Positions 47,233 through 58,969 of a stretch of DNA of 64,000 bases are shown one piece after another. Location of the stretch: the NCBI RefSeq assembly GCF_009467805.1, contig NZ_WIAY01000003.1, positions 62,001 through 126,000 of the forward strand, read 5' to 3'. This stretch comes from Stenotrophomonas nematodicola (lineage in GTDB: Bacteria; Pseudomonadota; Gammaproteobacteria; Xanthomonadales; Xanthomonadaceae). Each line of letters opens with the position of its first letter. Within the stretch, counting starts at the first letter, position 1. Made by a program: the position numbers and the translations under genes. A model generated the notes under the pieces. The model saw only the letters and a program-made list of their open reading frames with translations. It searched no databases and had not been told where the DNA came from.

Positions 47233-48093
47233 ATGATTGCATCACCCCCGTCGCCGCGCCCGCCCATGACTGCCATCAGCTTCGAGTTCTACCCGCCCAA
47301 GACCGACGAGCAGCGCGCCCAGCTCGACCGTACCGCGAGCAGGCTGAAGGCATTCGCGCCCGAGTACGTCTCGTGTACGTTCGGCGCCGGCGGCTCGACC
47401 CTCAGCTATACCTCCGAGACGGTGCGCCACCTCAACCAGCACCACGGCTTCGAGGCGGCCCCGCACCTGTCCTGCGTCGGCGGCAGCCGCGAGGAGATCC
47501 GCGAACTGCTCAAGCTGTACCGTGCCATCGGCTGCCGCCGCATCGTCGCACTGCGCGGTGATCTGCCGTCGGGCATGGGCCACCCCGGTGACCTGCGCTA
47601 TGCCGCCGAGCTGATCAGCTTCATCCGCGCCGAGCATGGCGACGCGTTCCGCATCGAGGTCGGCGCCTACCCCGAAACGCACCCGCAGGCCAACGACGCG
47701 CTGCTGGACCTGAAGCACTTCAAGGCCAAGATCGATGCCGGCGCCGATGCGGCGATCACCCAGTACTTCTTCAATGCCGATGCCTACTTCCACTTCGTGG
47801 ACGCGGTACGCAGGCTGGGGGTGAGCGTGCCGATCGTGCCGGGCATCATGCCGATCTCCAATTTCAGCCAGCTGCGCCGGTTCTCCGAACAGTGCGGCGC
47901 GGAAATCCCACGCTGGATCGGCAAGCGCATGCAGGCTTACGGCGATGACGCCGAGTCGGTGCGCGCCTTCGGTGCCGAGGTGGTCGCCAGCCTGTGCGAG
48001 CGGCTGGTGGCCGGCGGCGCGCCGGGCCTGCACTTCTACACCCTCAATCTGGCCAAACCCACCACCCAGGTGCTGAAACTGCTGCGCGGCTGA
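47233..48093 (+). CDS. metF: Methylenetetrahydrofolate reductase
   Basis: MetF reduces methylene-THF to methyl-THF, the methyl donor for methionine synthesis. The protein has ISFEFYPPKTDEQ (catalytic Glu of the FEFYPP motif), SCTFGAGGST, APHLSCVGGSREEI, IVALRGDLPSG, VGAYPETHP and GADAAITQYFFNADAYFHFV for FAD and substrate binding, ending PGLHFYTLN. Start choice is uncertain: ATG 47233 (286 residues) lies just after GAAGAGAT, while ATG 47266 would begin MTAISFEFYPP, closer to some homologues but without a ribosome site. Confidence 0.95.
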   Translation: MIASPPSPRPPMTAISFEFYPPKTDEQRAQLDRTASRLKAFAPEYVSCTFGAGGSTLSYTSETVRHLNQHHGFEAAPHLSCVGGSREEIRELLKLYRAIGCRRIVALRGDLPSGMGHPGDLRYAAELISFIRAEHGDAFRIEVGAYPETHPQANDALLDLKHFKAKIDAGADAAITQYFFNADAYFHFVDAVRRLGVSVPIVPGIMPISNFSQLRRFSEQCGAEIPRWIGKRMQAYGDDAESVRAFGAEVVASLCERLVAGGAPGLHFYTLNLAKPTTQVLKLLRG

Positions 48094-48145
48094 GCGACGG
48101 CGCTCAATCGCTTGCAGATAACGGCGCGGCCGCTACGCTGCAGCG

Positions 48146-48718
48146 ATGCGAACGACCGTGCTCCTGCTGCTTGCGTGCCTGCCCTGCCTCCCCACGCCGG
48201 CCGGGGCACAGGCGTCGCGCGTGAACCGCTGCACCACCGCGCAGGGCGACACCGTGTTCACCGACCGCAGCTGCGATGCGCTGGGTGCCACCACACGAAT
48301 GCCGGCGCGCGTGCCGCAGGTCGGCAACACCGGCATGTTCCGCGCCGGCTGCGCGCGGCGGCTGAGCGAACTGACCGGGCAGATCCGCGATGCGGTGAGC
48401 ACCCGCGACGTCAACCGGCTGTCCTCGATCTACCTGTGGAACAACGTGTCCGACGCCACCGCCAACCACATCATCGGACGGCTGGAGACGGTGGTGCAGC
48501 GCCCCTTGATCGATATCGCGCCGGTGTATCCCGATGCGGTGGACGAAGCGCCGGCCAGCCTCACGGTTCCCGGCAGCACCGACCCGCTGCCCGCGCCGGT
48601 CGCGCGCCCGCGCCCGATCGGCCTGCGCCTGGAGCAGACCCTGGCCAACTCGGTCACGCCGGCCCGCACGGTGTTCGGGCTACGGCGTCAGTACGGCTGT
48701 TTCTGGATCACACTGTAG
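48146..48718 (+). CDS. DUF4124-like exported protein
   Basis: A 190-residue protein with a signal peptide (MRTTVLLLLACLPCLPTPAGAQA). The mature N-terminus, VNRCTTAQGDTVFTDRSCDALGATTR, is a DUF4124-like motif with two cysteines likely forming a disulfide. The middle is helical (NRLSSIYLWNNVSDATANHIIGRLETVVQRPLIDI). The remainder is Pro-rich and ends YGCFWITL. Function is unknown. It follows metF by 52 bases on the same strand, and its last 11 bases overlap the end of the Nudix-ThiE gene running the other way. Confidence 0.82.
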   Translation: MRTTVLLLLACLPCLPTPAGAQASRVNRCTTAQGDTVFTDRSCDALGATTRMPARVPQVGNTGMFRAGCARRLSELTGQIRDAVSTRDVNRLSSIYLWNNVSDATANHIIGRLETVVQRPLIDIAPVYPDAVDEAPASLTVPGSTDPLPAPVARPRPIGLRLEQTLANSVTPARTVFGLRRQYGCFWITL

Positions 48719-49658
48719 GCCACAGGCTGCGGATGGCGGCGATGCCCTGGGCGCCGTGGCGACGCGACTCGGCGATATCGGCCGGGGCCAGGCCGCCGAG
48801 CGCGTACAGCGGCAGCGAGACCTGCGCCCGCAAGGCCTCGAAGGCCTCCCATCCCAATGGTGTCGCGCCAGGGTGGCTGGGGGTGGCCTGCACCGGCCCC
48901 AGCACCGCGAAGTCGCAGCCGAGCCGCTGTGCGGCCTGCAGCTGCGTCAGGTCGTGGCAGGAGGCTCCCACCAGCTGCCCGGCCGGCAGCGGACGGGCGT
49001 CCAGCTGCAGGAGCTGCTCGCTGCCCAGGTGCACGCCCACCCCCAGCCGCCCGGCCAACGCGATGTCGCGGTTGAGCAGCCACTGCGCCCGGTTGCCGTG
49101 GGCCCGGATCGCCGCCTCGGCCAGCGCGGCCCGGGCGGGGCTGTCGGGGGTGCGCAGATGCACGCGGCGCACGCCGGCATCCAACGCTGCACCCAGCCGC
49201 TGCAGCCAGTGCGGATGGTCGTGCTCGCCAGCGGGTTCCGGGGTGACCAGATAGCGGTCGGGATGGCGCAGGGCGGCCACCACAGGCAGGTCGGCCGGGG
49301 GCATCGAGTACCGCGACAGCTTGTCCGGGGTCACCCAGGTGATGGCCTGGCCTTCACGGCCGCGCGGGGAGCCCTTCCAACTGCGGATGTGCCGCACTTC
49401 CAGCCGCAGATGCTTGTCCGGATAGACCTGCGGGACATCCATCAGCCACGCGCCGACCTCGGCCTCGATGCCCAGCTCTTCGCGGAGCTCGCGGACCAGC
49501 GCCTGCTCGGAGGTCTCGCCCGGCTCGCGCTTGCCGCCAGGGAACTCCCACAGGCCGGCCATATCGCTGTTCTCGGTACGGCGGTTGAGCAGGATGCGGC
49601 CACGGACGTCGGTGATGACGCCGGCCACGACATGAATCGATCGTTTGGGGGAAGGCAT
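48708..49658 (-). CDS. mutT: Nudix hydrolase (MutT) fused to a ThiE-like domain
   Basis: The 316-residue protein has an N-terminal Nudix domain (residues about 5-130) with the Nudix box GGKREPGETSEQALVRELREELGIE, giving MutT-like 8-oxo-dGTP cleanup. A second domain from about 150 resembles thiamine phosphate synthase: RVHLRTPDSPARAAL, GVHLGSEQLL, GASCHDLTQLQAAQRLGCDFAVLGPVQATPSHPGATPLGWEAF and LYALGGLAPADI. The ThiE-like part is widespread in such fusions, and its activity is unproven. ATG 49658 is preferred to 49694. It lies downstream of secA, as mutT does in E. coli, but after a strong terminator. Confidence 0.92.
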   Translation of the reverse strand: MPSPKRSIHVVAGVITDVRGRILLNRRTENSDMAGLWEFPGGKREPGETSEQALVRELREELGIEAEVGAWLMDVPQVYPDKHLRLEVRHIRSWKGSPRGREGQAITWVTPDKLSRYSMPPADLPVVAALRHPDRYLVTPEPAGEHDHPHWLQRLGAALDAGVRRVHLRTPDSPARAALAEAAIRAHGNRAQWLLNRDIALAGRLGVGVHLGSEQLLQLDARPLPAGQLVGASCHDLTQLQAAQRLGCDFAVLGPVQATPSHPGATPLGWEAFEALRAQVSLPLYALGGLAPADIAESRRHGAQGIAAIRSLWPTV

Positions 49659-49834
49659 ACAGGCAGGATGCCCAATCCCGGCCGGCTGGCGCAATGGCTG
49701 CCGACCGCATGGATGGCCAGGGCTGGTGGCGCACGGTCAGACGCGCGCGAGGCGGTCATCCCGGCAGGCGTGGGACGCCAACGCGTCCACAGGGCGCCAC
49801 TGGCCTGGACACGTTGGGGGAAAAACGTCACCCC

Positions 49835-49862
49835 AAAAAAAAGCCCCGCTCGAGGCGGGGCT
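49835..49862 (-). terminator. Rho-independent terminator of secA
   Basis: On the minus strand, the eight-base-pair stem AGCCCCGC/GCGGGGCT with a five-base loop is followed by eight T (49835-49842). It begins nine bases after the secA stop codon, so most transcripts should end before the Nudix gene. Confidence 0.94.
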
Positions 49863-49871
49863 TCGTGTGCA

Positions 49872-52604
<2,733 letters not shown>

Positions 52605-52762
52605 TGAAGGAACCGGTTGGAATGAGACGCCCCAACGGCGAGGCTCCCCACGGGGAGCCATCGGCCGCAAACGAAACAGGGCGCACTGCGCCCTGTCTAT
52701 GGCAACACCCATTGTAGCTTGGGACGGGGGGCGTACGTTTCAAGCACCCCCGCCCAAGTGGA

Positions 52763-53713
52763 TCAGCCGCGCGAAACGCGCCCGACCGGGGTATTGCCGC
52801 CATCGCCCAGGAACTTGCGGGGATTGACCACCTGCCCGTTTTCCCAGACCTCGAAGTGCACGTGGGCACCGGTGGAACGGCCCGTGGAACCGGCCTTGGC
52901 CACTTCCTGACCGGCCCGGACCAGATCGCCGGGCTTCACCACCAGGCGCGAATTATGCGCGTAGCGGGTCACATAGCCATTGCCGTGGTCCACGTCGACC
53001 ACGTTGCCGTAACCGCCCTTGACCCCGGCGAAGCTGACCACGCCGTCGGCCACGGACATCACCGGATCGCCGACGCGGGCGTGGAAATCCATGCCCTTGT
53101 GGGTGGCCGCACCGCGACCGAACGGATCGCTGCGGGTACCGAAATTGGAGGTGATGTAGGTGTTGCGGATCGGCATGCGACCCGGAACGGCGTTCTGTTC
53201 GAGCTGGTGGTCGAACATCAGCGACTCCATCACCGACAGCTGGCGGCCTGAAGCAGCGAAGCGCTGCTCCAGCACCTGTAAGTCGGCATTGACCGCGCTG
53301 ACCGGGATGTCCTGGGTCGGGCCGGCTTCACCTTCACCGAGGCCGGGGGTCTCGTTGAAGTCGAATTCGCCGTCTTCCAGTTTGCCCATCTGGGTCAGTC
53401 GTTCGCCCAGGGCGTTGAGACGGGTGGCCTGCGCCTGCAGTTCGCCCATCCGCGCTGCCAGCGCGTTGACCTGGGTCTGGGCGTCTTTCCGGGCCTGTGC
53501 CAGCTCGCGCTCCTGCTGGGCGACCTTGGCGTGGAGGCGGGAATCATTGAACATGCTGCCACCAATACCGGCACCAAAGCCGATCAGGCAGCCCACCCCC
53601 AGTACACTGCCCAGCAGGGCCCGGGGTCGATCCTCGAAGTAGAAACGCAAACGCGCCAGCGGCGTCTTGGCCTGTCCTTCACGCGTTTTGATTACGATCT
53701 TTTTGAATGCCAT
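52763..53713 (-). CDS. M23 family metallopeptidase with coiled coil
   Basis: The 316-residue protein has a cytoplasmic basic N-terminus, one transmembrane helix (about 33-52), a periplasmic coiled coil (about 58-115) and a LytM/M23 domain (about 180-305). The domain carries the zinc-binding H-x3-D of ATHKGMDFH (His205, Asp209), the YGNVVDVDHGNGYVTRYAH strand and HVHFEVW (catalytic His284/286). All zinc ligands are present, so it should be an active peptidoglycan endopeptidase. It lies between secA and lpxC and starts 12 bases from divergent dciA. Confidence 0.92.
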   Translation of the reverse strand: MAFKKIVIKTREGQAKTPLARLRFYFEDRPRALLGSVLGVGCLIGFGAGIGGSMFNDSRLHAKVAQQERELAQARKDAQTQVNALAARMGELQAQATRLNALGERLTQMGKLEDGEFDFNETPGLGEGEAGPTQDIPVSAVNADLQVLEQRFAASGRQLSVMESLMFDHQLEQNAVPGRMPIRNTYITSNFGTRSDPFGRGAATHKGMDFHARVGDPVMSVADGVVSFAGVKGGYGNVVDVDHGNGYVTRYAHNSRLVVKPGDLVRAGQEVAKAGSTGRSTGAHVHFEVWENGQVVNPRKFLGDGGNTPVGRVSRG

Positions 53714-53725
53714 CAGTGAGTTTTC

Positions 53726-54169
53726 ATGTCTGAGCCGAAATCCAGTGCCCGTCCTGCTTCAACACCGAAACCGGCGCTGGATGCAGTCATGGCGGACAAA
53801 TCCGGAAACCCGTTGCGCCGAGCCTTGTGGCTCGATGCGCTGGACCGGCAGTTGCGCCCCCATTTGCCGCCCACCCTGGCCACCCGTTGCCGGCTGGCGA
53901 ATGTGAACGGCGAACACCTCGTTTTTCTCGTCGAGTCCCCGGTCTGGCATGCCAAGGTGCGGCTTGCCGAAGCCCAGCTCATCGACGCGGCCCGGTCCAT
54001 CGGGCTGAAAGTCACCAAGGTGACCGTCAAGACTGCGTCTGCCCCTCCACCGCGCTCCCCAGCGCTCGACAACCGGAATGGCCCCCACGCAGTTTCAGCC
54101 GCCACGCACAAAGGGCTACGCGACGCCTTGGCTTGTCTGCACGACGTGGATTCGTCCTCCACCTCCTGA
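53726..54169 (+). CDS. dciA: DciA (DUF721) replicative helicase operator/loader
   Basis: DciA is the ancestral protein that interacts with DnaB during replication initiation in bacteria lacking DnaC or DnaI. The 147-residue protein has the DUF721 domain across about residues 28-97: NPLRRALWLDALDRQLRPHLPPTLATRCRLANVNGEHLVFLVESPVWHAKVRLAEAQLIDAAR, the conserved KH-like domain. The N-terminal 25 residues and the Ser/Pro-rich C-tail are disordered-looking. The start codons of dciA and the divergent M23 gene are only 12 bases apart. Its location beside secA/lpxC is typical for xanthomonads. Confidence 0.87.
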   Translation: MSEPKSSARPASTPKPALDAVMADKSGNPLRRALWLDALDRQLRPHLPPTLATRCRLANVNGEHLVFLVESPVWHAKVRLAEAQLIDAARSIGLKVTKVTVKTASAPPPRSPALDNRNGPHAVSAATHKGLRDALACLHDVDSSSTS

Positions 54170-54309
54170 CTGCATCGGGGCATCCAGCCCCTTCCCCGCC
54201 GCGTCACGAGCATGTGAACTTGGCAGGGAGCCGGCCAGCATCGTAGCGGTGGATGGTCGCCCAGTCGTTAGCGTTTTGTTAGAAACGCGTTAAACATCGA
54301 CGATAAATT

Positions 54310-54421
54310 GATCGGGTTCACAAATCCGTGACGTAGGCACCCCCACGGTTCATTCACGTCAACGCCAGCGCTGGCGTCCGGTCCGGATACGCGAACGGCG
54401 CCATCGGCGCCGTTGTTTTTT
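54310..54421 (+). ncRNA. Candidate small RNA or dciA 3' leader structure
   Basis: After an AT-rich stretch (GATAAA at 54302-54307) this gap has TGACGT...ACGTCA (54329-54334 with 54356-54361), the perfect palindrome CGCCAGCGCTGGCG (54363-54376) and a strong terminator (54394-54421). No ORF with coding features is present. The terminator is 225 bases beyond dciA, far for its own 3' end. A transcript of about 110 bases would have three hairpins. The promoter is weak-looking, so this is a hypothesis. Confidence 0.35.
54394..54421 (+). terminator. Rho-independent terminator between dciA and lpxC
   Basis: The perfect nine-pair stem AACGGCGCC-ATC-GGCGCCGTT is followed by G and six T on the plus strand (54416-54421). 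On the minus strand no T-run follows, so it ends plus-strand transcripts, protecting lpxC from antisense transcription. Confidence 0.9.
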
Positions 54422-54451
54422 CTTTCATTTCAATGGCTTGCAAAAACCATC

Positions 54452-55363
54452 TTACGCGTAGGCGGGCATTCCATACGCCACCGGGGCCGGAGCGGCCGGC
54501 GATTCGTAGCTCACCCACTCCCACGCCGAGGCATCGGCCAGCAGCGCGCGCACCAGCTTGTTGTTCAGGGCATGCCCCGACTTGAACCCTTCATAGGCGC
54601 CCAGGACCTGGCCACCGGCCAGGTAGAGATCGCCGATCGCATCGAGAATCTTGTGGCGCACGAACTCGTCGGCGTAGCGCAGGCCGTCATCGTTGAGCAC
54701 ACGGAACTCGTCCAGCACGATGGCGTTGTCCATCGAGCCACCCAGGCCGAGATTGCGCTCGCGCATGTACTCCAGGTCGCGCATGAAACCGAACGTGCGC
54801 GCGCGGGAGATTTCCTTGGTGTAGGCCAGGGTCGAGAACTCGATCTCCGCACGCGACTGCTTGGCGGGAATCATCGGGTGGTCGAACTGGATGGTGAAGC
54901 CAAGCTTGTAGCCTTCATACGGTTCGAACCGGGCGACCTTGTCGCCGTCGGTCACTTCAACCGTCTTGAGGATGCGGATGAACCGCTTCGGCGCGTCCTG
55001 TTCGGCGATGCCCGCCGACTGCAGCAGGAACACGAAGGGGCCGGAAGAACCGTCCATGATCGGCAGTTCGGCCGAGGACAGCTCCACGATGATGTTGTCC
55101 ACACCCAGGCCGGCCAGGGCCGACATCAGGTGTTCGACGGTCTGGATCTTGGCGTCGTGGTGGGTCAGGCCGGTGCACAGGGTCACTTCGGTGACCAGAT
55201 CGGCACGGGCGGGGACTTCCACCACCGGGTCCAGGTCCACGCGACGGAACACGATGCCGTGATTGACCGGGGCCGGGCGCAGGGTCATGTAGACCTTGTC
55301 GCCACTGTGAAGGCCAACGCCGGTGGCGCGGATCGTGTTCTTGAGGGTGCGTTGCGGAATCAT
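54452..55363 (-). CDS. lpxC: UDP-3-O-acyl-N-acetylglucosamine deacetylase
   Basis: LpxC carries out the committed step of lipid A synthesis, a zinc-dependent deacetylation. The 303-residue protein starts [21 protein letters not shown] and has the zinc ligand His78 in [13 protein letters not shown] and the [16 protein letters not shown] motif (His and Asp ligands). It also has the catalytic His in [16 protein letters not shown] and [17 protein letters not shown]-like [18 protein letters not shown]. It follows ftsZ after 223 bases, the usual order at the end of the dcw cluster. The gap upstream holds no gene. Confidence 0.98.
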   Translation of the reverse strand: MIPQRTLKNTIRATGVGLHSGDKVYMTLRPAPVNHGIVFRRVDLDPVVEVPARADLVTEVTLCTGLTHHDAKIQTVEHLMSALAGLGVDNIIVELSSAELPIMDGSSGPFVFLLQSAGIAEQDAPKRFIRILKTVEVTDGDKVARFEPYEGYKLGFTIQFDHPMIPAKQSRAEIEFSTLAYTKEISRARTFGFMRDLEYMRERNLGLGGSMDNAIVLDEFRVLNDDGLRYADEFVRHKILDAIGDLYLAGGQVLGAYEGFKSGHALNNKLVRALLADASAWEWVSYESPAAPAPVAYGMPAYA

Positions 55364-55586
55364 GGGGCCAGGCCGGATAGCGCGCGGTCAGCGCGACAAG
55401 TGACAAACAAGAATAACACGCAGTACCGCCACCCCTTTCTGAACCGGGGTGCATCGATACCACCGCCAAGGGGCCATGACACAGGGTCGTGGCGACGGGG
55501 CGGCAGACTGCCGGGCCGATCCTGGCCCGGCAGCATGGGACATGGAGGCGCTCACCGGGGAGGACAAGACCCCGGGTGGGCGTTCC

Positions 55587-56816
55587 TCAGTCCGCCTGGC
55601 GGCGCAGGAACGCCGGGATGTCCAGGTAATCGTTCGGCAGCTCGGCCGCGGCCGGGCCCGAGGAGGACGACGACGACGACGGCGCCACGGTATCCGCGCT
55701 CGGACGACGCAGACCCAGACCCATGCCACCCACCGCCTTGGACACGGCATCGCCACCGGTGTCGAACTCGCCGAACTCCGGCTGGCCGGTGGTGGCGTTG
55801 CGGACCAGCTTGATCGGCGCGCGTTCGCCCGGACGCTGGGTCTTGGCGCTGACAACACGGTTCAGGCCGGTGGCCACCACGGTCACGCGGACTTCGTCCT
55901 GCATGTCCGGATCGAGCACGGTACCCACCACCACGGTGGCGTCTTCGGACGCGAAGCCATCGATGGTGCGGCCGATCTCGTCGAACTCGGCCATCGTGAA
56001 GTCGGCACCGGCGGTGATGTTGACCAGGATGCCGTTGGCGCCGGCCAGGTTCACATCGTCCAGCAGCGGGTTCTGGATGGCGGCTTCAGCAGCGGCCTGG
56101 GCGCGGTCATCGCCACGCGCGGTGCCCGTGCCCATCATCGCCAGACCCATTTCCGACATCACGGTGCGCACGTCGGCGAAGTCGACGTTGATCAGGCCCG
56201 GACGCACGATCAGATCGGCGATGCCCTGCACGGCGCCCTGCAGCACGTCGTTGGCGGCACGGAAGGCCTGGATCATGGTGGCATTGCGGCCCAGCACGGT
56301 GATCAGCTTTTCGTTCGGAATGGTGATCAGCGAGTCGCAGTGCTGGCTCAGCTCCTCGATGCCCTTCAGCGCGACCTGCATGCGGCGACGGCCTTCGAAG
56401 GGGAACGGCTTGGTGACCACGGCGACGGTCAGGATGCCCATCTCCTTGGCCAGCTGTGCCACCACCGGTGCGGCACCGGTGCCGGTACCGCCGCCCATGC
56501 CGGCGGTGATGAACACCATGTCCGCACCCTGCAGGGCGTCCATGATGCGCTCGCGGTCTTCCAGCGCGGCCTGGCGGCCGACTTCCGGGTTCGCGCCGGC
56601 GCCCAGGCCCTTGGTGACGTTGGTACCAAGCTGCAGCTGCAGCTTGGCGCCGCAGTTCTTGATGGCCTGCGAATCGGTGTTGGCGGTGATGAACTCCACG
56701 CCGTCCACGCTGGTGCTCACCATGTGCGCCACGGCGTTGCCGCCGCCGCCGCCCACGCCGATCACCTTGATCACCGCATTGGGTGCCATCTTTTCAATCA
56801 GTTCGAAATGCGCCAT
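55587..56816 (-). CDS. ftsZ: Cell division protein FtsZ
   Basis: FtsZ is the tubulin-like GTPase that forms the division ring. The 409-residue protein starts [29 protein letters not shown]. It has the GTP-binding GGGTGTG at residues 108-114, NADTDSQ-like ANTDSQ, the T7 loop [15 protein letters not shown], a Ser-rich linker (SSSSSSSG) and the conserved C-terminal peptide [11 protein letters not shown] that binds FtsA and ZipA. An ATG 120 bases upstream belongs to the intergenic region. A REP-like palindrome lies between ftsA and ftsZ. Confidence 0.98.
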   Translation of the reverse strand: MAHFELIEKMAPNAVIKVIGVGGGGGNAVAHMVSTSVDGVEFITANTDSQAIKNCGAKLQLQLGTNVTKGLGAGANPEVGRQAALEDRERIMDALQGADMVFITAGMGGGTGTGAAPVVAQLAKEMGILTVAVVTKPFPFEGRRRMQVALKGIEELSQHCDSLITIPNEKLITVLGRNATMIQAFRAANDVLQGAVQGIADLIVRPGLINVDFADVRTVMSEMGLAMMGTGTARGDDRAQAAAEAAIQNPLLDDVNLAGANGILVNITAGADFTMAEFDEIGRTIDGFASEDATVVVGTVLDPDMQDEVRVTVVATGLNRVVSAKTQRPGERAPIKLVRNATTGQPEFGEFDTGGDAVSKAVGGMGLGLRRPSADTVAPSSSSSSSGPAAAELPNDYLDIPAFLRRQAD

Positions 56817-56951
56817 GTCCGTGTCCTCGTTGTATCCGCTTCTGGGTGGCATGGGCGTCCAGGCGTCCTGCCTTCGCGCTGCATGTTGCCGTTGCGGCTG
56901 TGTGGGTTGTGTGTTGCTGTTTGAAGCGCCGGCCAAGGCCGGTGTTGAACC

Positions 56952-56974
56952 AGCCGACCAACAGTCGGCTGTAC
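56952..56974 (-). repeat. REP-like palindrome between ftsA and ftsZ
   Basis: The stem AGCCGAC-CAACA-GTCGGCT (seven base pairs) is followed by GTAC, so on the minus strand it begins GTAC rather than the usual GTAG. The arms match the element behind metK and the second palindrome of the type-B array units. It sits 11 bases beyond the ftsA stop, inside a 168-base gap. It might stabilise the ftsA 3' end or reduce readthrough into ftsZ. Confidence 0.6.
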
Positions 56975-56984
56975 CGCGGGGGCG

Positions 56985-58220
56985 TCAGAACTCGCCCCGG
57001 AACCAGGTTTTGAGTTTCTTGAACATGCTGCCCGCGCGCCCGGTGGGCAGCGACGGACGGCGCGGGTGTTCGATCTGGCTGCCCATCAGCAGCAGGCCCA
57101 CGCCGGTGGCGTGCACCGGGTTGCCCACCACTTCGCCGAGCCCGGTGACATGCTGCGGGATGCCCACGCGGACCGGCATCTGCAGCATTTCCTCGGCCAG
57201 TTCGACCACGCCTTCCATCTTCGAGGCACCGCCGGTGAGCACCATGCCGGCGCGCACCAGTTCCTCGAATCCGGAGCGACGCAGTTCGGCCTGCACCATC
57301 TCGAAGATTTCCTCGTAGCGACCCTGCACCGCCTGCGCGAGCGCATGGCGCGGCATCCGGCGCGGCGGACGATCGCCGACGCTGGGCACCTGGATGCTTT
57401 CCTCGGCGGTGGCCAGCTGGGCCAGGGCACACGCATAGCGCACCTTGATCTGCTCCGCTTCCGGGGTCGGCGTGCGCAGCATATGCGCGATGTCGTTGGT
57501 GACGTGGTCGCCGGCGATCGGCAGCGAGGCGGTGTGGCAGATGGCGCCCTGCACGAACACGGCCAGATCGGTGGTGCCGGCGCCCATGTCGACCAGCACC
57601 ACGCCCAGCTCGCGCTCGTCGGCGGTCAGCACCGCCACGCTGGAGGCCAGCGAGGACAGCACCAGGTCGTCGACCTGCAGGCCGCAGCGCTGCACGCACT
57701 TGGAGATGTTGGCCGCGGCCGACTGCGCGCACACCACCAGGTGCGCATGTACTTCCAGGCGCACTCCGGTCATGCCGACCGGGTTGCGGATGCCTTCCTG
57801 CGAATCGTCCAGGACGTACTCGCGCGGGATGGCATGCAGGATCTTCTGGTCGGCCGGGATCGCCACGGCCTTGGCCGCATCGAGCACGCGGTCCAGGTCG
57901 CCCCAGGTCACTTCGCCATCGCGGATCGGCACGATGCCGGGCGAGTTCTTGCACTGCACGTGGTTGCCCGAGATCGAGGCATACACCGAACGGATCTCGC
58001 AGCCCGCCATCAGCTCGGCCTCTTCGACCGCACGCTGGATCGACTGAACGGTGGACTCGATATCCACCACCACGCCGCGCTTGAGGCCGCGCGATTCGTG
58101 CGAACCGATGCCGATGACCTCGATCGGATTGCCCGGCGAGTACTCGCCGACCAGCGCCACCACCTTGGAGGTGCCGATGTCCAAGCCGACGATCAGCGAT
58201 TTGTCACCCTTGCGATTCAT
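56985..58220 (-). CDS. ftsA: Cell division protein FtsA
   Basis: FtsA is an actin-like ATPase that tethers FtsZ to the membrane. The 411-residue protein has the phosphate-1 loop SLIVGLDIGTSKVVALVGE near residues 8-26, VLVDMGAGTTDLAVF (phosphate-2) and GMVLTGGASKMEGV (adenosine motif). A C-terminal amphipathic helix ends KKLKTWFRGEF, which inserts in the membrane. Its ATG overlaps the ftsQ stop by four bases. It lies between ftsQ and ftsZ as in most gammaproteobacteria. Confidence 0.98.
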   Translation of the reverse strand: MNRKGDKSLIVGLDIGTSKVVALVGEYSPGNPIEVIGIGSHESRGLKRGVVVDIESTVQSIQRAVEEAELMAGCEIRSVYASISGNHVQCKNSPGIVPIRDGEVTWGDLDRVLDAAKAVAIPADQKILHAIPREYVLDDSQEGIRNPVGMTGVRLEVHAHLVVCAQSAAANISKCVQRCGLQVDDLVLSSLASSVAVLTADERELGVVLVDMGAGTTDLAVFVQGAICHTASLPIAGDHVTNDIAHMLRTPTPEAEQIKVRYACALAQLATAEESIQVPSVGDRPPRRMPRHALAQAVQGRYEEIFEMVQAELRRSGFEELVRAGMVLTGGASKMEGVVELAEEMLQMPVRVGIPQHVTGLGEVVGNPVHATGVGLLLMGSQIEHPRRPSLPTGRAGSMFKKLKTWFRGEF

Positions 58221-58969
58221 GTCCTGTCCTGCGTCCTGTGCGCCACATTGGCCGGTGCGGCCGGCGCGGCCGGGGCCGGGGTGCCCCAGCTCAGCGTGAA
58301 ACCATTGGTATATCGGAGGTCGGCGCGTTCGATCGGCGCCTGCTGGCTGGCCAGCTGCGGCAGCACGCGCACGAAGCGCTGCAGGCGCGAGCGCGCATCG
58401 TCGCGGCCGACCACCACTTCGGTGCCGTTGCTCAGCAGCAGCGACCAGCTGCCGCGCGCGTCCATCGTGACCCGCTTGACGTCCACCCCGGCCGGCGCGA
58501 ACAGCGCGCGCGCATCGTTGTAGAGCGCCACCACTTCAGCGGTCTGGGTGTCCGGGCCGTCCAGGTCGGGCAGCTCGACGTCCTGCAGCTTGCGCGGCGT
58601 GGCGAACAGCTTGCCCTGCTCGGACAGCAGACGGTCCTTGCCCCAGTGCGCAAAGGGCTTGTGTTCGACCAGGCGGATTTCCAGCACGTCCGGCCACTGC
58701 TTGCGAACCTGCGCGCTTTCCACCCACGGCAGGCCTTCGATCGCGTCCTGGGCGTCCTGCAGTTTGACCGCGAAGAAGCCGGCCCTGGCATAGGGCAGGA
58801 CCACCTGCTGCAGCTGTTCGGCCGGCACGCGCTTGAATTCACCGTGCACCCGCAGTTTCGCCAGCGGCCAGCGCTCGGCGCCGACCCAGCCGTTGAGCAC
58901 CGCCACCACGGGCAGCGCCACCAGCGACAGGGCAAGCAACCAGACGAAGATGCGCAGCACGGCGTTCAT
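58217..58969 (-). CDS. ftsQ: Cell division protein FtsQ
   Basis: FtsQ is a single-pass inner-membrane divisome scaffold. The 250-residue protein has a short cytoplasmic N-terminus with a transmembrane helix (about 6-26). A POTRA domain begins [22 protein letters not shown], followed by the beta domain with [28 protein letters not shown]. The C-terminus [20 protein letters not shown] ends in an Ala/Pro tail. It overlaps ftsA and ddl by four bases at its two ends. Confidence 0.96.
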   Translation of the reverse strand: MNAVLRIFVWLLALSLVALPVVAVLNGWVGAERWPLAKLRVHGEFKRVPAEQLQQVVLPYARAGFFAVKLQDAQDAIEGLPWVESAQVRKQWPDVLEIRLVEHKPFAHWGKDRLLSEQGKLFATPRKLQDVELPDLDGPDTQTAEVVALYNDARALFAPAGVDVKRVTMDARGSWSLLLSNGTEVVVGRDDARSRLQRFVRVLPQLASQQAPIERADLRYTNGFTLSWGTPAPAAPAAPANVAHRTQDRT

